14,091 bases of DNA from positions 1 to 14,091 of the forward strand of contig CAKZYI010000789.1 in NCBI GenBank assembly GCA_937884735.1, in the 5' to 3' direction. Numbering within the stretch: the first letter of the stretch is position 1; each line of letters opens with the position of its first letter. This document shows positions 6,724 through 13,392 of the stretch, piece after piece. Origin of the DNA: an uncultured Pleurocapsa sp. GTDB lineage: Bacteria > Cyanobacteriota > Cyanobacteriia > Cyanobacteriales > Xenococcaceae. A model generated the notes under the pieces. It ran no database searches, was not told the origin of the DNA, and saw nothing but the letters and a program-made list of their open reading frames with translations. Position numbers and translations under genes: made by a program.

Positions 6724-7732
6724 CCAGCCAAATAAAAATTACTATTGGTAAAGCCAGCGTACTCAATAAAATGCTGCTGGCTGCTATCAGTCGATCCAAA
6801 TCATACTCTTCTGTCAAAATGATGCTCGCAAAGGCAGTAGGCATACTAGACATCAAAACCAACACTAAACGAGCATCTCCATTTAAACCCAACAAAGTCA
6901 ATATTAGTCCTGCCAACCCAGGAATAATCAAAGTTTTGAGCATGGCAGGTATAATTCCCGAACTTAAATTCTGCCACTGTTGTAGCTTGCTCAATTGCAT
7001 TCCAATTAAAATAAATGCCCCTGGTACAACAAACAGCACACCTTTAGAGATAATCGTCTCCACTATTGAAGGTAGAGGAATATTCCGACCAAAGTAACCG
7101 TAGGCAAATGCCCACAGGGAAGGCAGAAACAACAACCCTTGTAGCTGATTTCCCCAATTATTTTTTTTCTCCGAATGACTATAGCGATCAGCGATTAATA
7201 CTCCTAGCCCGTAGCTTCCTAGAACATTGTGGGTTAACCCATATAAAACGATCCAACTCCAGTAACTACTGTCAATAAAAGATGGTACTAATGCTAACCC
7301 AATAAAGCCCGTATTACCTAAAATAGAAGCTAGAATAAAGCTACCAATACTTTTTCTATTATCTGGGGTGGCGCGATCGAGAAACTGTCGGGTAGACAGA
7401 GGAATTGAAGATCTTACAGACCACAATATACCTTCTATATGATTTTGTGGAATGAGTTTGGTAACGATCGCAAAAATAAATTGTTTTAATATTTCGACAA
7501 CAAATATCGTCAGGACTAAACCAATTAGGATGACGGCGATCGTCATTAGAGGAGGAAGCCAAACAATGCGATCGAAGTTTGATTTTCGTGCCAGAAAAAA
7601 AATTTGCAGAGGCACTCCTACCCAATACAAAGTCCTACCCAAGAGCCTTGGTAAATTCTCATCAACAATTTTTTCTCGATATAGTATCGTGCCAAAAATT
7701 GCCCATAAGATGCTCTGAAGAATAATCAGCAT
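6713..7732 (-). CDS. AEC (auxin efflux carrier) family permease
   Basis: 339 residues, very hydrophobic, with about nine to ten predicted membrane helices. N-terminal helices span about 1-18, 32-48 and 56-80. A more polar region (88-130) follows. The conserved block SFILASILGNTGFIGLALV (131-149) is characteristic of the family's first repeat end. C-terminal helices include the PGAFILIGMQLSKL stretch and VLVLMSSMPTAFASIILTEEYDLD, then LIAASSILLSTLALPIVIFIWLAIF at the end. AEC members (PF03547) are secondary transporters or exporters of organic acids, amino acids or related compounds; the substrate cannot be read from sequence. Start is ATG at 7732-7730. It is monocistronic and convergent with the binding-protein gene, sharing 11 bp of tail (6713-6723). 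No terminator hairpin separates the two. Confidence 0.88.
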   Translation of the reverse strand: MLIILQSILWAIFGTILYREKIVDENLPRLLGRTLYWVGVPLQIFFLARKSNFDRIVWLPPLMTIAVILIGLVLTIFVVEILKQFIFAIVTKLIPQNHIEGILWSVRSSIPLSTRQFLDRATPDNRKSIGSFILASILGNTGFIGLALVPSFIDSSYWSWIVLYGLTHNVLGSYGLGVLIADRYSHSEKKNNWGNQLQGLLFLPSLWAFAYGYFGRNIPLPSIVETIISKGVLFVVPGAFILIGMQLSKLQQWQNLSSGIIPAMLKTLIIPGLAGLILTLLGLNGDARLVLVLMSSMPTAFASIILTEEYDLDRLIAASSILLSTLALPIVIFIWLAIF

Positions 7733-7882
7733 TTGTTTGTTCGTAGAATTTACGACAATAATTTAAGTAATTCTATGTATTTGCTCAGGAAATGTAAAGA
7801 AAAATTCGGTAAATGTAGGCGATTTCAGATATATCTAGATATGACCAGTTTAAAAACTTATCAGACTATTTGATATAAAGTC
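7733..7882. promoter_or_regulatory. Divergent promoter region of the AEC and MIF-like genes, with two small dyads
   Basis: A short dyad, CGTA (7742-7745) with TACG (7751-7754), extended by TTGT (7737-7740) and ACAA (7755-7758) across one bulged base, sits 4 bp before the AEC start. A perfect 12-bp palindrome, ATATCTAGATAT, lies at 7831-7842, 40 bp before the MIF-like ATG. Either could be an operator. Both are A/T-rich and unproven, and no convincing -35/-10 pair is seen. Confidence 0.3.
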
Positions 7883-8236
7883 ATGCCTTTAATTAAAGTT
7901 CAATCTTCCATATCTCAACCAGAACAAAGTGTTGTTGAAAATTTACTCAGCAATCTTTCCGCTAAATTAGCCAAACATCTTGGTAAGCCAGAATCTTATG
8001 TGATGACCGCTTTTGAATCCAATATTCCGATGTCTTTTGCAGGAACATTCGACCCTGTGTGCTACGTGGAAATAAAAAGTGTCGGTAACATGAGTTCTTC
8101 TCAAACCAAGGCAATGAGTCAAGATTTTTGCAGTCAAATAAGCAAAAAACTAAATGTAGATGGCGATCGCATTTATATTGAATTTGCTGATGCCAAAGGT
8201 TATATGTGGGGATGGAATGAGTCTACTTTTGGCTAA
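7883..8236 (+). CDS. MIF-like tautomerase (phenylpyruvate tautomerase/macrophage migration inhibitory factor family)
   Basis: 117 residues, the family's usual length of 115-120. After removal of Met, Pro2 becomes the N-terminal catalytic base, as in all tautomerase-superfamily enzymes. K35 in GKPESYV aligns with the active-site Lys32 of human MIF, Y98 with Tyr95, and the C-terminal GWNESTFG matches human GWNNSTFA. MIF Asn97 is replaced by Glu100. The CXXC thiol-oxidoreductase pair of animal MIF is missing: only one Cys (C60) lies in the region. So tautomerase activity on phenylpyruvate-like enols is likely, and the redox activity is not. The protein is expected to be a cytoplasmic trimer. Cyanobacterial MIF homologues are known; their role is unclear. 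The gene is a single unit ended by the hairpin at 8265-8301. Confidence 0.92.
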   Translation: MPLIKVQSSISQPEQSVVENLLSNLSAKLAKHLGKPESYVMTAFESNIPMSFAGTFDPVCYVEIKSVGNMSSSQTKAMSQDFCSQISKKLNVDGDRIYIEFADAKGYMWGWNESTFG

Positions 8237-8264
8237 ATAACTAATACTATATAACAGACAAAAA

Positions 8265-8301
8265 TTCCCTTAAGTCAATTAAATTAATTGACTTAAGGGA
8301 A
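8265..8301. terminator. Strong bidirectional hairpin terminator
   Basis: TTCCCTTAAGTCAATTAA (8265-8282) and its perfect 18-nt reverse complement (8284-8301) flank a single base. It lies 28 bp after the MIF-like stop and 34 bp after the stop of convergent beta-barrel gene 1. On the minus strand the stem is followed by UUUUU, a good intrinsic terminator for the barrel gene. On the plus strand the U-tract is weak. Confidence 0.85.
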
Positions 8302-8335
8302 CAATATTTCATATTAAAAAGAAATTAAAAAAATA

Positions 8336-9217
8336 TTAAAAATTGAATTTTAATCCTACTTCAGTAGAGACGACATTAATATTATCAATATCTTCATCAG
8401 TTGGTAAACTTGCATAGCGCAATTGCCCAAAAATTCCAATAGTATCGCTAATAGATAAAGAAGCTCCTCCTTTGACTTGATATGTAAAGCCAGTATTGCT
8501 CAAATCTAGGTCAATCGTATTTTCTATTCCGTCGTCATCAGCTTGGAAGTTAACATTGGTTTGAGAAATACCAATACCTGGACTAGCATATACGCTCAGA
8601 CTTCCGTTTTGATTCAAAGGAAGTTCAAATCTAGGATTTAAATAAAATGCAAAAGCAGAATAATCACCTTCGGATTCATAATCACCAACAATACTAATAT
8701 TATTGCTTGGATCATTGGTAAAATCATCAAGTGCATCCGTGTCTAATCCACCAAGCCCTAATAACAGTTCTATATCCGCACTAAGGTTTTTGGTAAATTT
8801 AATTCCACCAAACAAGCTTCCAATAAATCCGCTATTGTATTCTGAATCAGGAAAATCTGTGCCGACATCATTGGTTAATTCAACGTCTCCACTCGGAAAA
8901 CCAACACCGAGACTGAACCCACCATAGTATCCTGCTACTTTGCTTTTTCTACGTCTACCGCGACGAGTTTGAGCAATTTTGTTTTCTTCTATCTCAACTA
9001 TTGAAACAGAATCAGAGCTACATTGAGTATTAATATCATCACTAGCAAATGGATTACAAGAAATTTGAATTACATTATCATTTTTCTTGGTATTTTCGGC
9101 TTGCACACTTTGTGAGTATCCTAATATGACCGCAACTGCCAAAGCTGCATTTTGTAAAATTTTCCAATTGCCTTGTGAGCCAATCATATTGCGGAATAAA
9201 CGAATATTTTGAAGCAT
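8336..9217 (-). CDS. Outer-membrane beta-barrel protein, paralogue 1
   Basis: 293 residues from ATG at 9217; a TTG three codons earlier is possible but less likely. A signal peptide is visible (hydrophobic AALAVAVILG at 24-33, cleavage near SVQA/EN at 40). The mature N-terminus has a conserved Cys pair (C54 in SCNPF, C66), then an Arg/Lys-rich stretch TRRGRRRKSK (84-93). From residue 97 come amphipathic strands: YYGGFSLGVGF, FIGSLFGGIKF, SADIELLLGLGG, YSAFAFYLNPRFELPL, SLSVYASPGIGISQ, FTYQVKGGASLSI, IGIFGQLRYASL and STEVGLKFNF. About eight strands and a terminal Phe (the BAM recognition signal) fit the small OmpA-like/PF13505 barrel class. The predicted outer loops are Asp-rich. Function (structural, adhesin or narrow pore) is unknown. 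It is the last of three tandem paralogues and ends at the terminator 8265-8301. Confidence 0.85.
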   Translation of the reverse strand: MLQNIRLFRNMIGSQGNWKILQNAALAVAVILGYSQSVQAENTKKNDNVIQISCNPFASDDINTQCSSDSVSIVEIEENKIAQTRRGRRRKSKVAGYYGGFSLGVGFPSGDVELTNDVGTDFPDSEYNSGFIGSLFGGIKFTKNLSADIELLLGLGGLDTDALDDFTNDPSNNISIVGDYESEGDYSAFAFYLNPRFELPLNQNGSLSVYASPGIGISQTNVNFQADDDGIENTIDLDLSNTGFTYQVKGGASLSISDTIGIFGQLRYASLPTDEDIDNINVVSTEVGLKFNF

Positions 9218-9631
9218 TTTCTGCAATTATTATAATAGTATTACCATGAGAATTATACTATGTTTGTCTTAGTTTGTTTTTCAAATAAATCCTGACAAAT
9301 TAATTTTGAAATATCACGATTAACTGTATTTAATTTTTATATAAAAAATAGATGCACAAGCACAATCTTTTTTTAAGTGCTTAAAAAAAAGGGCGTTGGT
9401 AAATCGAGATATGATTTTCAACATTGTCAGACTTCAATTTAATTAAATGAAGCTAAGAGCTATATGCGTAGCGATATCCGTGATAGAAAAGCTACGAGCT
9501 AAAAGCCGAAATACTTTGTACGTCATACCTAAAATCACCAACGCTAAAAAAAGATTATGCCTAGGTTCAGTTTGATGTTTAATTAGGGTGGAACTACTTA
9601 ACTCAACTTTTTTATTTAGCCACCGAGTTTT
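9218..9631. other. Intergenic region between beta-barrel paralogues 2 and 1
   Basis: 414 bp with no credible gene. Two minus-strand TATAAT hexamers lie before paralogue 1 (9257-9252 and 9234-9229) but neither has a good -35, so a promoter is possible rather than shown. An inverted repeat TTTTTTTAAG (9368-9377) and CTTAAAAAAA (9380-9389) has a 2-nt centre, too tight for a simple hairpin. The CGTAGC/GCTACG arms around 9470-9505 are weak. The size of the gap suggests paralogue 1 has its own promoter. Confidence 0.5.
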
Positions 9632-10624
9632 TTAGAAGAGATTAAACTTCATTCCTACTTCTGTAGAGAAAAAATTAATATCGTCAGGAAAATCGAATTC
9701 ACCTTCATCAGTCGGCAAACTTACGTAGCGTAACTGTCCAAAAATTCCTATACTATCGCTAATAAAATAAGAAGCTCCTCCTTTGATCTGATAAGTAAAA
9801 CTAGTATTGCTTATATCTAAATCATTAAGAAAATCGCCTGTATCATCTTCAGAATTGAGGGTAACTATAGTCTGAGATATCCCAATACCAGGACTTATAT
9901 ACAAGTTTAAACTGCCCCTTCTATTCAATGGAAGCTCGAATCTGGGATTCAAATAAAATGCAAAAGCAGAATAACTATTATCTTCTTCATAGTTCCCTTC
10001 AATGTTAAAACCGTTGCTTGGATCGTTGATAAAGTCTTCTAGATCATCTGTGTTTATTCCACCAAGCCCCAGTAAAAACTCTACATCCGCACTGATGTTT
10101 TTGTTAAATTTGAGTCCACCAAATAAGCTGCCTACAAAGCTAGTACTATATTCAGCATCGGGTAAATTTTCGTTGTCGAATTCAATTACTCCATTAGGAA
10201 AGCCCGCTCCTAAAGTGAATCCAGCATAAAAACCATCTATGTTTCTGTTTCTATCTCTGATTCTTCCTCTTCTACGAGGACGAGGAGTACTTGGCTCTTC
10301 GTTGTCTGTTTCAAGTTCAACATCTGTTTGAGATTGAACAACCAAATCCGATTCGCATTGGCTATCAAGAGTCAAAAAAGGATTGCAAGAAACTTCAAGG
10401 GTTTTGTTGTTTTTGATGTCTTCTGCCTTTGTACTTAGGGAACAGCCCAATATTAATGCTATAGCTAATGCCGTATTTTTGGCGACTATCTCAAAATTAT
10501 GTGTCGAAAGAGATTTGAACACGATCGCTATTTTATCTGTAAGTCTAGGATGCTTAGTGTATTTTGAATAGGTTTCAATATTTGTTGTTCCAATGTTTAC
10601 ATTAGAATTTTTGCTGATTTTCAT
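9632..10624 (-). CDS. Outer-membrane beta-barrel protein, paralogue 2 (long N-terminal extension)
   Basis: 330 residues from ATG at 10624. The barrel part matches paralogues 1 and 3 block by block: FYAGFTLGAGFPNG, FVGSLFGGLKFNKNISAD, YSAFAFYLNPRFELPL, LNLYISPGIGISQT, FTYQIKGGASYFISDSIG, IFGQLRYVSLPTDE and a terminal STEVGMKFNLF. It has the shared Cys pair (SCNPF and QC) and an Arg-rich segment RPRRRGRIRDRNR before the first strand. It is unusual in having about 50 residues before the hydrophobic signal segment (NTALAIALILG, cleavage near TKA/ED). An in-frame GTG at 10522 would remove 34 of them and give a normal signal peptide. That GTG corresponds exactly to the start of paralogue 3. Mostly synonymous or conservative change against the matching DNA of paralogue 3 suggests the extension was coding. 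Expected location is the outer membrane. It lies 59 bp after paralogue 3, probably co-transcribed. Confidence 0.83.
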   Translation of the reverse strand: MKISKNSNVNIGTTNIETYSKYTKHPRLTDKIAIVFKSLSTHNFEIVAKNTALAIALILGCSLSTKAEDIKNNKTLEVSCNPFLTLDSQCESDLVVQSQTDVELETDNEEPSTPRPRRRGRIRDRNRNIDGFYAGFTLGAGFPNGVIEFDNENLPDAEYSTSFVGSLFGGLKFNKNISADVEFLLGLGGINTDDLEDFINDPSNGFNIEGNYEEDNSYSAFAFYLNPRFELPLNRRGSLNLYISPGIGISQTIVTLNSEDDTGDFLNDLDISNTSFTYQIKGGASYFISDSIGIFGQLRYVSLPTDEGEFDFPDDINFFSTEVGMKFNLF

Positions 10625-10683
10625 GAATTATTTTTTGTTATTGTTGACCCAACTTTGTTTTTGAACGATTATTTTGTATTTAT

Positions 10684-11529
10684 TTAAAAGGTTAATTTCA
10701 ATCCAGTTTCAATAGAGAATGTATTAATATCATCTACATCTTCATCTGCTGCTATACTTGCGTAGCGCAATTGCCCAAAAACTCCAGTCCTACGATTAAA
10801 AGAATACGAAGCTCCTCCTTTTACTTGATAGGCAAGACCAGTATTACTAAAGTCACTGTCAAACAAATCTCCTATATCGTCTCCAGAATTAAAGTTAACG
10901 TTAGTTTGAGCTATTCCTATACCAGGGCTGATATATAGGTTAAAACTATCACTTGCCGTTAAGGGAAGCTCGAACTTGGGATTAATATAAACTGCAAGGG
11001 CAGAATAATCCCCATCAGATTCTTGATTTACAATATTGAAAATGTCGTTGGGATCTTCGTTAACAAAATCATCGAACTCATCTGAATCTAATCCACCTTG
11101 TACCAAAGTAAATTCTATATCTGCGCTGAAATTTCTAGAAAATTTAATTCCACCAAAGATACTGCCCACAAAACTATTGGCATATTCAATGTCGGGGTCT
11201 ACATTATTAAATCCAAGTCCTCCATTTGCCAAGCCGACACCAATACTGAATCCTCCATAGTAACCATCTACGTTACCCTTACTGCGACCGCCTCGTATCC
11301 GTCTAGATTGGGCAACTGTCTGATTCTCTGATTCAGCACTTAATGAATAACTAGAGTCACATTGATCTAGATTATTACTTGTGAAAGAGCTACAAGAAAC
11401 TTGAAGAGTTTCATAGGTTTTTATATCTTCTGCTGTTGCGCTGAAAGAAAAACCTAACACTACAGCCATAGCTGAGATGGCATTCTGTGCAATTATCCAA
11501 AGTTTGGGTTTTGAGATAGGTTTAAACAC
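10684..11529 (-). CDS. Outer-membrane beta-barrel protein, paralogue 3
   Basis: 281 residues from GTG at 11529-11527. The signal peptide has hydrophobic AISAMAVVLGFSFS and a cleavage site near TAE. The mature protein has the shared Cys pair (SCSSF and QC), an Arg-rich patch SRRIRGGRSKG, and barrel strands YYGGFSIGVGLANGG, FVGSIFGGIKFSRNFSADIEF, YSALAVYINPKFELPL, FNLYISPGIGIAQTN, LAYQVKGGASYSF and GVFGQLRYASI, ending in IETGLKLTF with terminal Phe. The function is as for the other two copies: a small eight-stranded outer-membrane barrel of unknown substrate. Upstream codons homologous to the extension of paralogue 2 are in frame but interrupted by TAA at 11541-11539, so translation must start at the GTG or by reinitiation. 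It is the most diverged of the three in the loops. It lies 90 bp downstream of the substrate-binding protein gene on the same strand. Confidence 0.83.
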   Translation of the reverse strand: MFKPISKPKLWIIAQNAISAMAVVLGFSFSATAEDIKTYETLQVSCSSFTSNNLDQCDSSYSLSAESENQTVAQSRRIRGGRSKGNVDGYYGGFSIGVGLANGGLGFNNVDPDIEYANSFVGSIFGGIKFSRNFSADIEFTLVQGGLDSDEFDDFVNEDPNDIFNIVNQESDGDYSALAVYINPKFELPLTASDSFNLYISPGIGIAQTNVNFNSGDDIGDLFDSDFSNTGLAYQVKGGASYSFNRRTGVFGQLRYASIAADEDVDDINTFSIETGLKLTF

Positions 11530-11538
11530 GATCGCTAT

Positions 11539-11601
11539 TTAGTCTGTAAGTTTATGATGCTTAGTATACTTCGGATAAGCTTCACTATTTATAGTTATCA
11601 T
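11539..11601 (-). pseudogene. Interrupted N-terminal extension / 20-codon leader ORF of paralogue 3
   Basis: ATG at 11601 opens 20 codons ending in TAA at 11541-11539, nine bases before the GTG start of paralogue 3 and in the same frame. The encoded peptide contains AYPKYTKHHKLTD, aligning with TYSKYTKHPRLTD of paralogue 2. The DNA of the two blocks (11524-11590 and 10518-10584) matches at about 55 of 67 positions by eye. The stop replaces a Lys codon. GGA is present 8-10 nt before the ATG (AGGAATTAAAC), so the leader may be translated and coupled to the gene. Confidence 0.6.
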
Positions 11602-11619
11602 GTTTAATTCCTAATTCCT

Positions 11620-12387
11620 CTAAAGTCCCCAATACTTAATCCTTTCTTCTAGCCAACCAGATTGTTTCCATTGCGCGATCGCTTTATTTACTTTGGAATG
11701 CAACTCTTTATACTGCAAACCTTTGGGCATAACAACGGCTAAAGCTGCTCCTGAAAGTCTCGCTGGTAATATTTTATATTGAGGGTATTGTTGTACCCAA
11801 CCAGCCAAGATAGAGCGATCGCCTGCAAAAGCTTCAGCCTGGTTGGTTTCAATCAATTGTAGTGCTTCGTGATAAGAATCTACGCCAATCAAAACTGCAT
11901 TGGGCAACTTATTTCGTATTACCGCAATAGTGACTGAATTTTTGAGTACTGCTATCTTACTGCGTTTTAAATCGCTTACTTTTGTAATCTTAGGTTGATT
12001 GGTGACGATGCTTGTTCCATCTAAATAATAGTGAGGACTAAAATCAACTATTCTGGCGCGAGGAGTAGTTACAGAGACTCTGGCGATCGCCAGATCGACT
12101 TCATTATCTAAGACTACCTGCAATCTTTCTTGATTGTCTACAGGCAAAAACTGAACTGCGTCTTTATCTCCCAATAGTTGTTCGGCTAACTTGCGAGCAA
12201 TATCGATTTCTAAGCCTACTAAATTACCTGCTTCGTTTGTAAATCCTAGAGGACGTAAGTTATCTTTAACAGCAACTCTTAATGTTCCTTTTGATTCGAT
12301 TTGGGCTAATTCTCTGGCAGTTATGGAATGAGGTGTAACTGCTAAAGCCGCTACGGCGATCGCTATATTTAAAAGCTGCTGTTTCAT
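11620..12387 (-). CDS. ABC-type polar amino-acid substrate-binding protein (SBP_bac_3 family), orphan
   Basis: 255 residues, normal length for family 3 solute-binding proteins. A signal peptide covers residues 1-24 (hydrophobic IAIAVAALAV, cleavage near ITA/RE). The mature protein starts with the typical LAQIESKGTLRVAVKDNLRPLGF (27-49), then NLVGLEIDIARKLAEQL (55-71). VDLAIARVSVTTPRARIVDFSPHYY (97-121) follows, where R110 aligns with the Arg that binds the ligand alpha-carboxylate. KISD-like TKVSDLKRSKIAVLKNSVT opens lobe II. The protein should bind an amino acid or similar small molecule in the periplasm. No permease or ATPase gene is next to it, so it either serves a transporter encoded elsewhere or has a sensory role. 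Upstream, 3 bp separate the ATG (12387) from a solo transposon-like end (12391-12405), and no Shine-Dalgarno is visible. Co-directional barrel paralogue 3 follows 90 bp downstream. Confidence 0.9.
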   Translation of the reverse strand: MKQQLLNIAIAVAALAVTPHSITARELAQIESKGTLRVAVKDNLRPLGFTNEAGNLVGLEIDIARKLAEQLLGDKDAVQFLPVDNQERLQVVLDNEVDLAIARVSVTTPRARIVDFSPHYYLDGTSIVTNQPKITKVSDLKRSKIAVLKNSVTIAVIRNKLPNAVLIGVDSYHEALQLIETNQAEAFAGDRSILAGWVQQYPQYKILPARLSGAALAVVMPKGLQYKELHSKVNKAIAQWKQSGWLEERIKYWGL

Positions 12388-12390
12388 TAG

Positions 12391-12405
12391 GGCGTGTTAT
12401 CAATT
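12391..12405. repeat. Solo terminal-inverted-repeat-like sequence
   Basis: GGCGTGTTATCAATT matches the left end of the element at 13228 (GGCGTGTCATCAATT) at 14 of 15 positions and is also preceded by TTAG (12387-12390). No partner in opposite orientation is found nearby, so it is probably the relic of another insertion. It overlaps the leader of the substrate-binding protein gene. Confidence 0.6.
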
Positions 12406-12406
12406 T

Positions 12407-12447
12407 AAAAAAAGCATAAAACTCGGCTTCGTTAATAAAAACCGAGT
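12407..12447 (-). terminator. Intrinsic terminator of rpmI-rplT
   Basis: On the minus strand ACTCGG (12447-12442) and CCGAGT (12426-12421) form a 6-bp stem with a 15-nt loop, followed by UUUAUGC and a run of seven U (12413-12407). It lies 40 bp after the rplT stop. Confidence 0.75.
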
Positions 12448-12486
12448 CTTAATACGACTGATAGCCATTCAATCTCAAATTTAGAT

Positions 12487-12840
12487 TTAACTTGCTGATT
12501 TAGCAACTTCCACAACTTTAGTAAAAGCTTCAGGATCTACCATTGCTAACTGGGCTAGCATTTTGCGATTTAAGCCAACATCAGCTTTCTTTAACTGGTG
12601 AGTCAACTTACTATAACTCAAACCATTCATTCTGGCAGCGGCGTTAATCCGCGTAATCCATAGGCGACGAAAATCACGTTTGCGCTTACGGCGATCGCGA
12701 TAAGCATTACGTAATGCCTTCATTACCTGTTGGTTTGCAGTACGAAATAGCTTGGAATGTGAGCCTCTAAAGCCTTTAGCCAGCTTTAGAATCTTTTTAC
12801 GGCGTTTGCGGGCGACATTACCCCTTTTTACTCTACTCAT
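12487..12840 (-). CDS. rplT: 50S ribosomal protein L20
   Basis: 117 residues, exact family length. The N-terminal half is a long very basic helix region (RVKRGNVARKRRKKILKLAKGFRG, shown in residues 3-26, then RTANQQVMKALRNAYRDRR), and the C-terminal globular half contains LWITRINAAARMNGLSYS and a VDPEAF block near the end. L20 binds 23S rRNA early in large-subunit assembly, and in several bacteria represses its own operon through leader RNA. Start is ATG at 12840-12838. The gene follows rpmI by 91 bp on the same strand, the conserved rpmI-rplT order, and is closed by the terminator at 12407-12447. Confidence 0.98.
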   Translation of the reverse strand: MSRVKRGNVARKRRKKILKLAKGFRGSHSKLFRTANQQVMKALRNAYRDRRKRKRDFRRLWITRINAAARMNGLSYSKLTHQLKKADVGLNRKMLAQLAMVDPEAFTKVVEVAKSAS

Positions 12841-12931
12841 AGTTTATGAAAAATGAACTTTAGTTTTGATAGGCGTTAACAACTAAATCTAGTAGTAACT
12901 TTTGCTAGTCACAAAATAATGAACCCAAACG

Positions 12932-13135
12932 TTAGCTGTAGGGCATCATTGTGCGTACTGCTTTCTCGTCAGTCTCGTGTACCACAGCCATGTTGGATAA
13001 ACGACGACGAGTACGCTCTTTGCTCTTGCGCTCTAGTAAGTGGTTTTTAAAAGCTTTACGACGCATGATTTTTTTGCCACTGCCTGTGATGCGAAAACGC
13101 TTGGCAGCAGATTTTTTAGTTTTTAGCTTAGGCAT
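12932..13135 (-). CDS. rpmI: 50S ribosomal protein L35
   Basis: 67 residues, the usual 64-67. It begins MPKLKTKKSAAKRFRITGSG, with the basic core KIMRRKAFKNHLLERKS (22-38) and RTRRRLSNMAVV (42-53), which are the L35 signature. It is a small structural protein of the large ribosomal subunit. rplT follows 91 bp downstream. infC, which precedes rpmI in many bacteria, is absent here, so this operon has its own promoter (13166-13193). Start is ATG at 13135-13133; no Shine-Dalgarno is evident. Confidence 0.98.
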   Translation of the reverse strand: MPKLKTKKSAAKRFRITGSGKKIMRRKAFKNHLLERKSKERTRRRLSNMAVVHETDEKAVRTMMPYS

Positions 13136-13143
13136 GGACTATG

Positions 13144-13193
13144 GATAAATTAGACACAATTTATCATTATACTTTGTTTTGTTGATTACACAA
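13144..13193 (-). promoter_or_regulatory. rpmI-rplT promoter with adjacent dyad
   Basis: On the minus strand a -35 TTGTGT (13193-13188) and a consensus -10 TATAAT (13171-13166) are separated by 16 bp, predicting a start near 13159 and a leader of about 24 nt. A dyad GATAAATT (13144-13151) and AATTTATC (13158-13165) abuts the -10, spanning the presumed start site, and may be an operator. Confidence 0.65.
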
Positions 13194-13227
13194 CTTACAT
13201 TATTTGTAAAGTCAATGATTGGTTTAG

Positions 13228-13388
13228 GGCGTGTCATCAATTAAGGGGAAGGATGCTTTTGAAGGTATTTTGAAGAGATTCAAGAAAAAAAATGTTCTGC
13301 ATAGCAGGGCTACGGAGGTTATTTTTTGACGTAGTAGCTCTTTGAAAAGAGCGAAAAAAAGCACTTTTTTTCTAATTGATGACACGCC
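13228..13388. mobile_element. MITE-like element with 16-bp inverted ends and TTAG target duplication
   Basis: The ends are perfect inverted repeats, GGCGTGTCATCAATTA (13228-13243) and its complement (13373-13388). TTAG flanks both sides (13224-13227 and 13389-13392), reading as a 4-bp target-site duplication. The 161-bp body has no credible coding sequence but contains a short hairpin, GCTCTTT and AAAGAGC, near 13337-13352. TTAG fits the YTAR target preference of the IS5 group, so an IS5-like transposase may have moved it; that assignment is inference. It sits 35 bp upstream of the rpmI -35 element. Confidence 0.75.
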
Positions 13389-13392
13389 TTAG

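Noticed and set aside
7874..7879. TATAAA as a -10 for the MIF-like gene
   Set aside because: It ends 3 bp before the ATG, so the transcript would start inside the coding region; no -35 lies at the right distance.
12391..13388. The solo end at 12391 and the right MITE end at 13388 as a single element carrying rpmI-rplT
   Set aside because: The ends are in the correct inverted orientation about 1 kb apart, but rpmI-rplT is a core operon with its own promoter and terminator. The 13228-13388 pair matches perfectly and has its own TTAG duplication, so two separate insertions are simpler.
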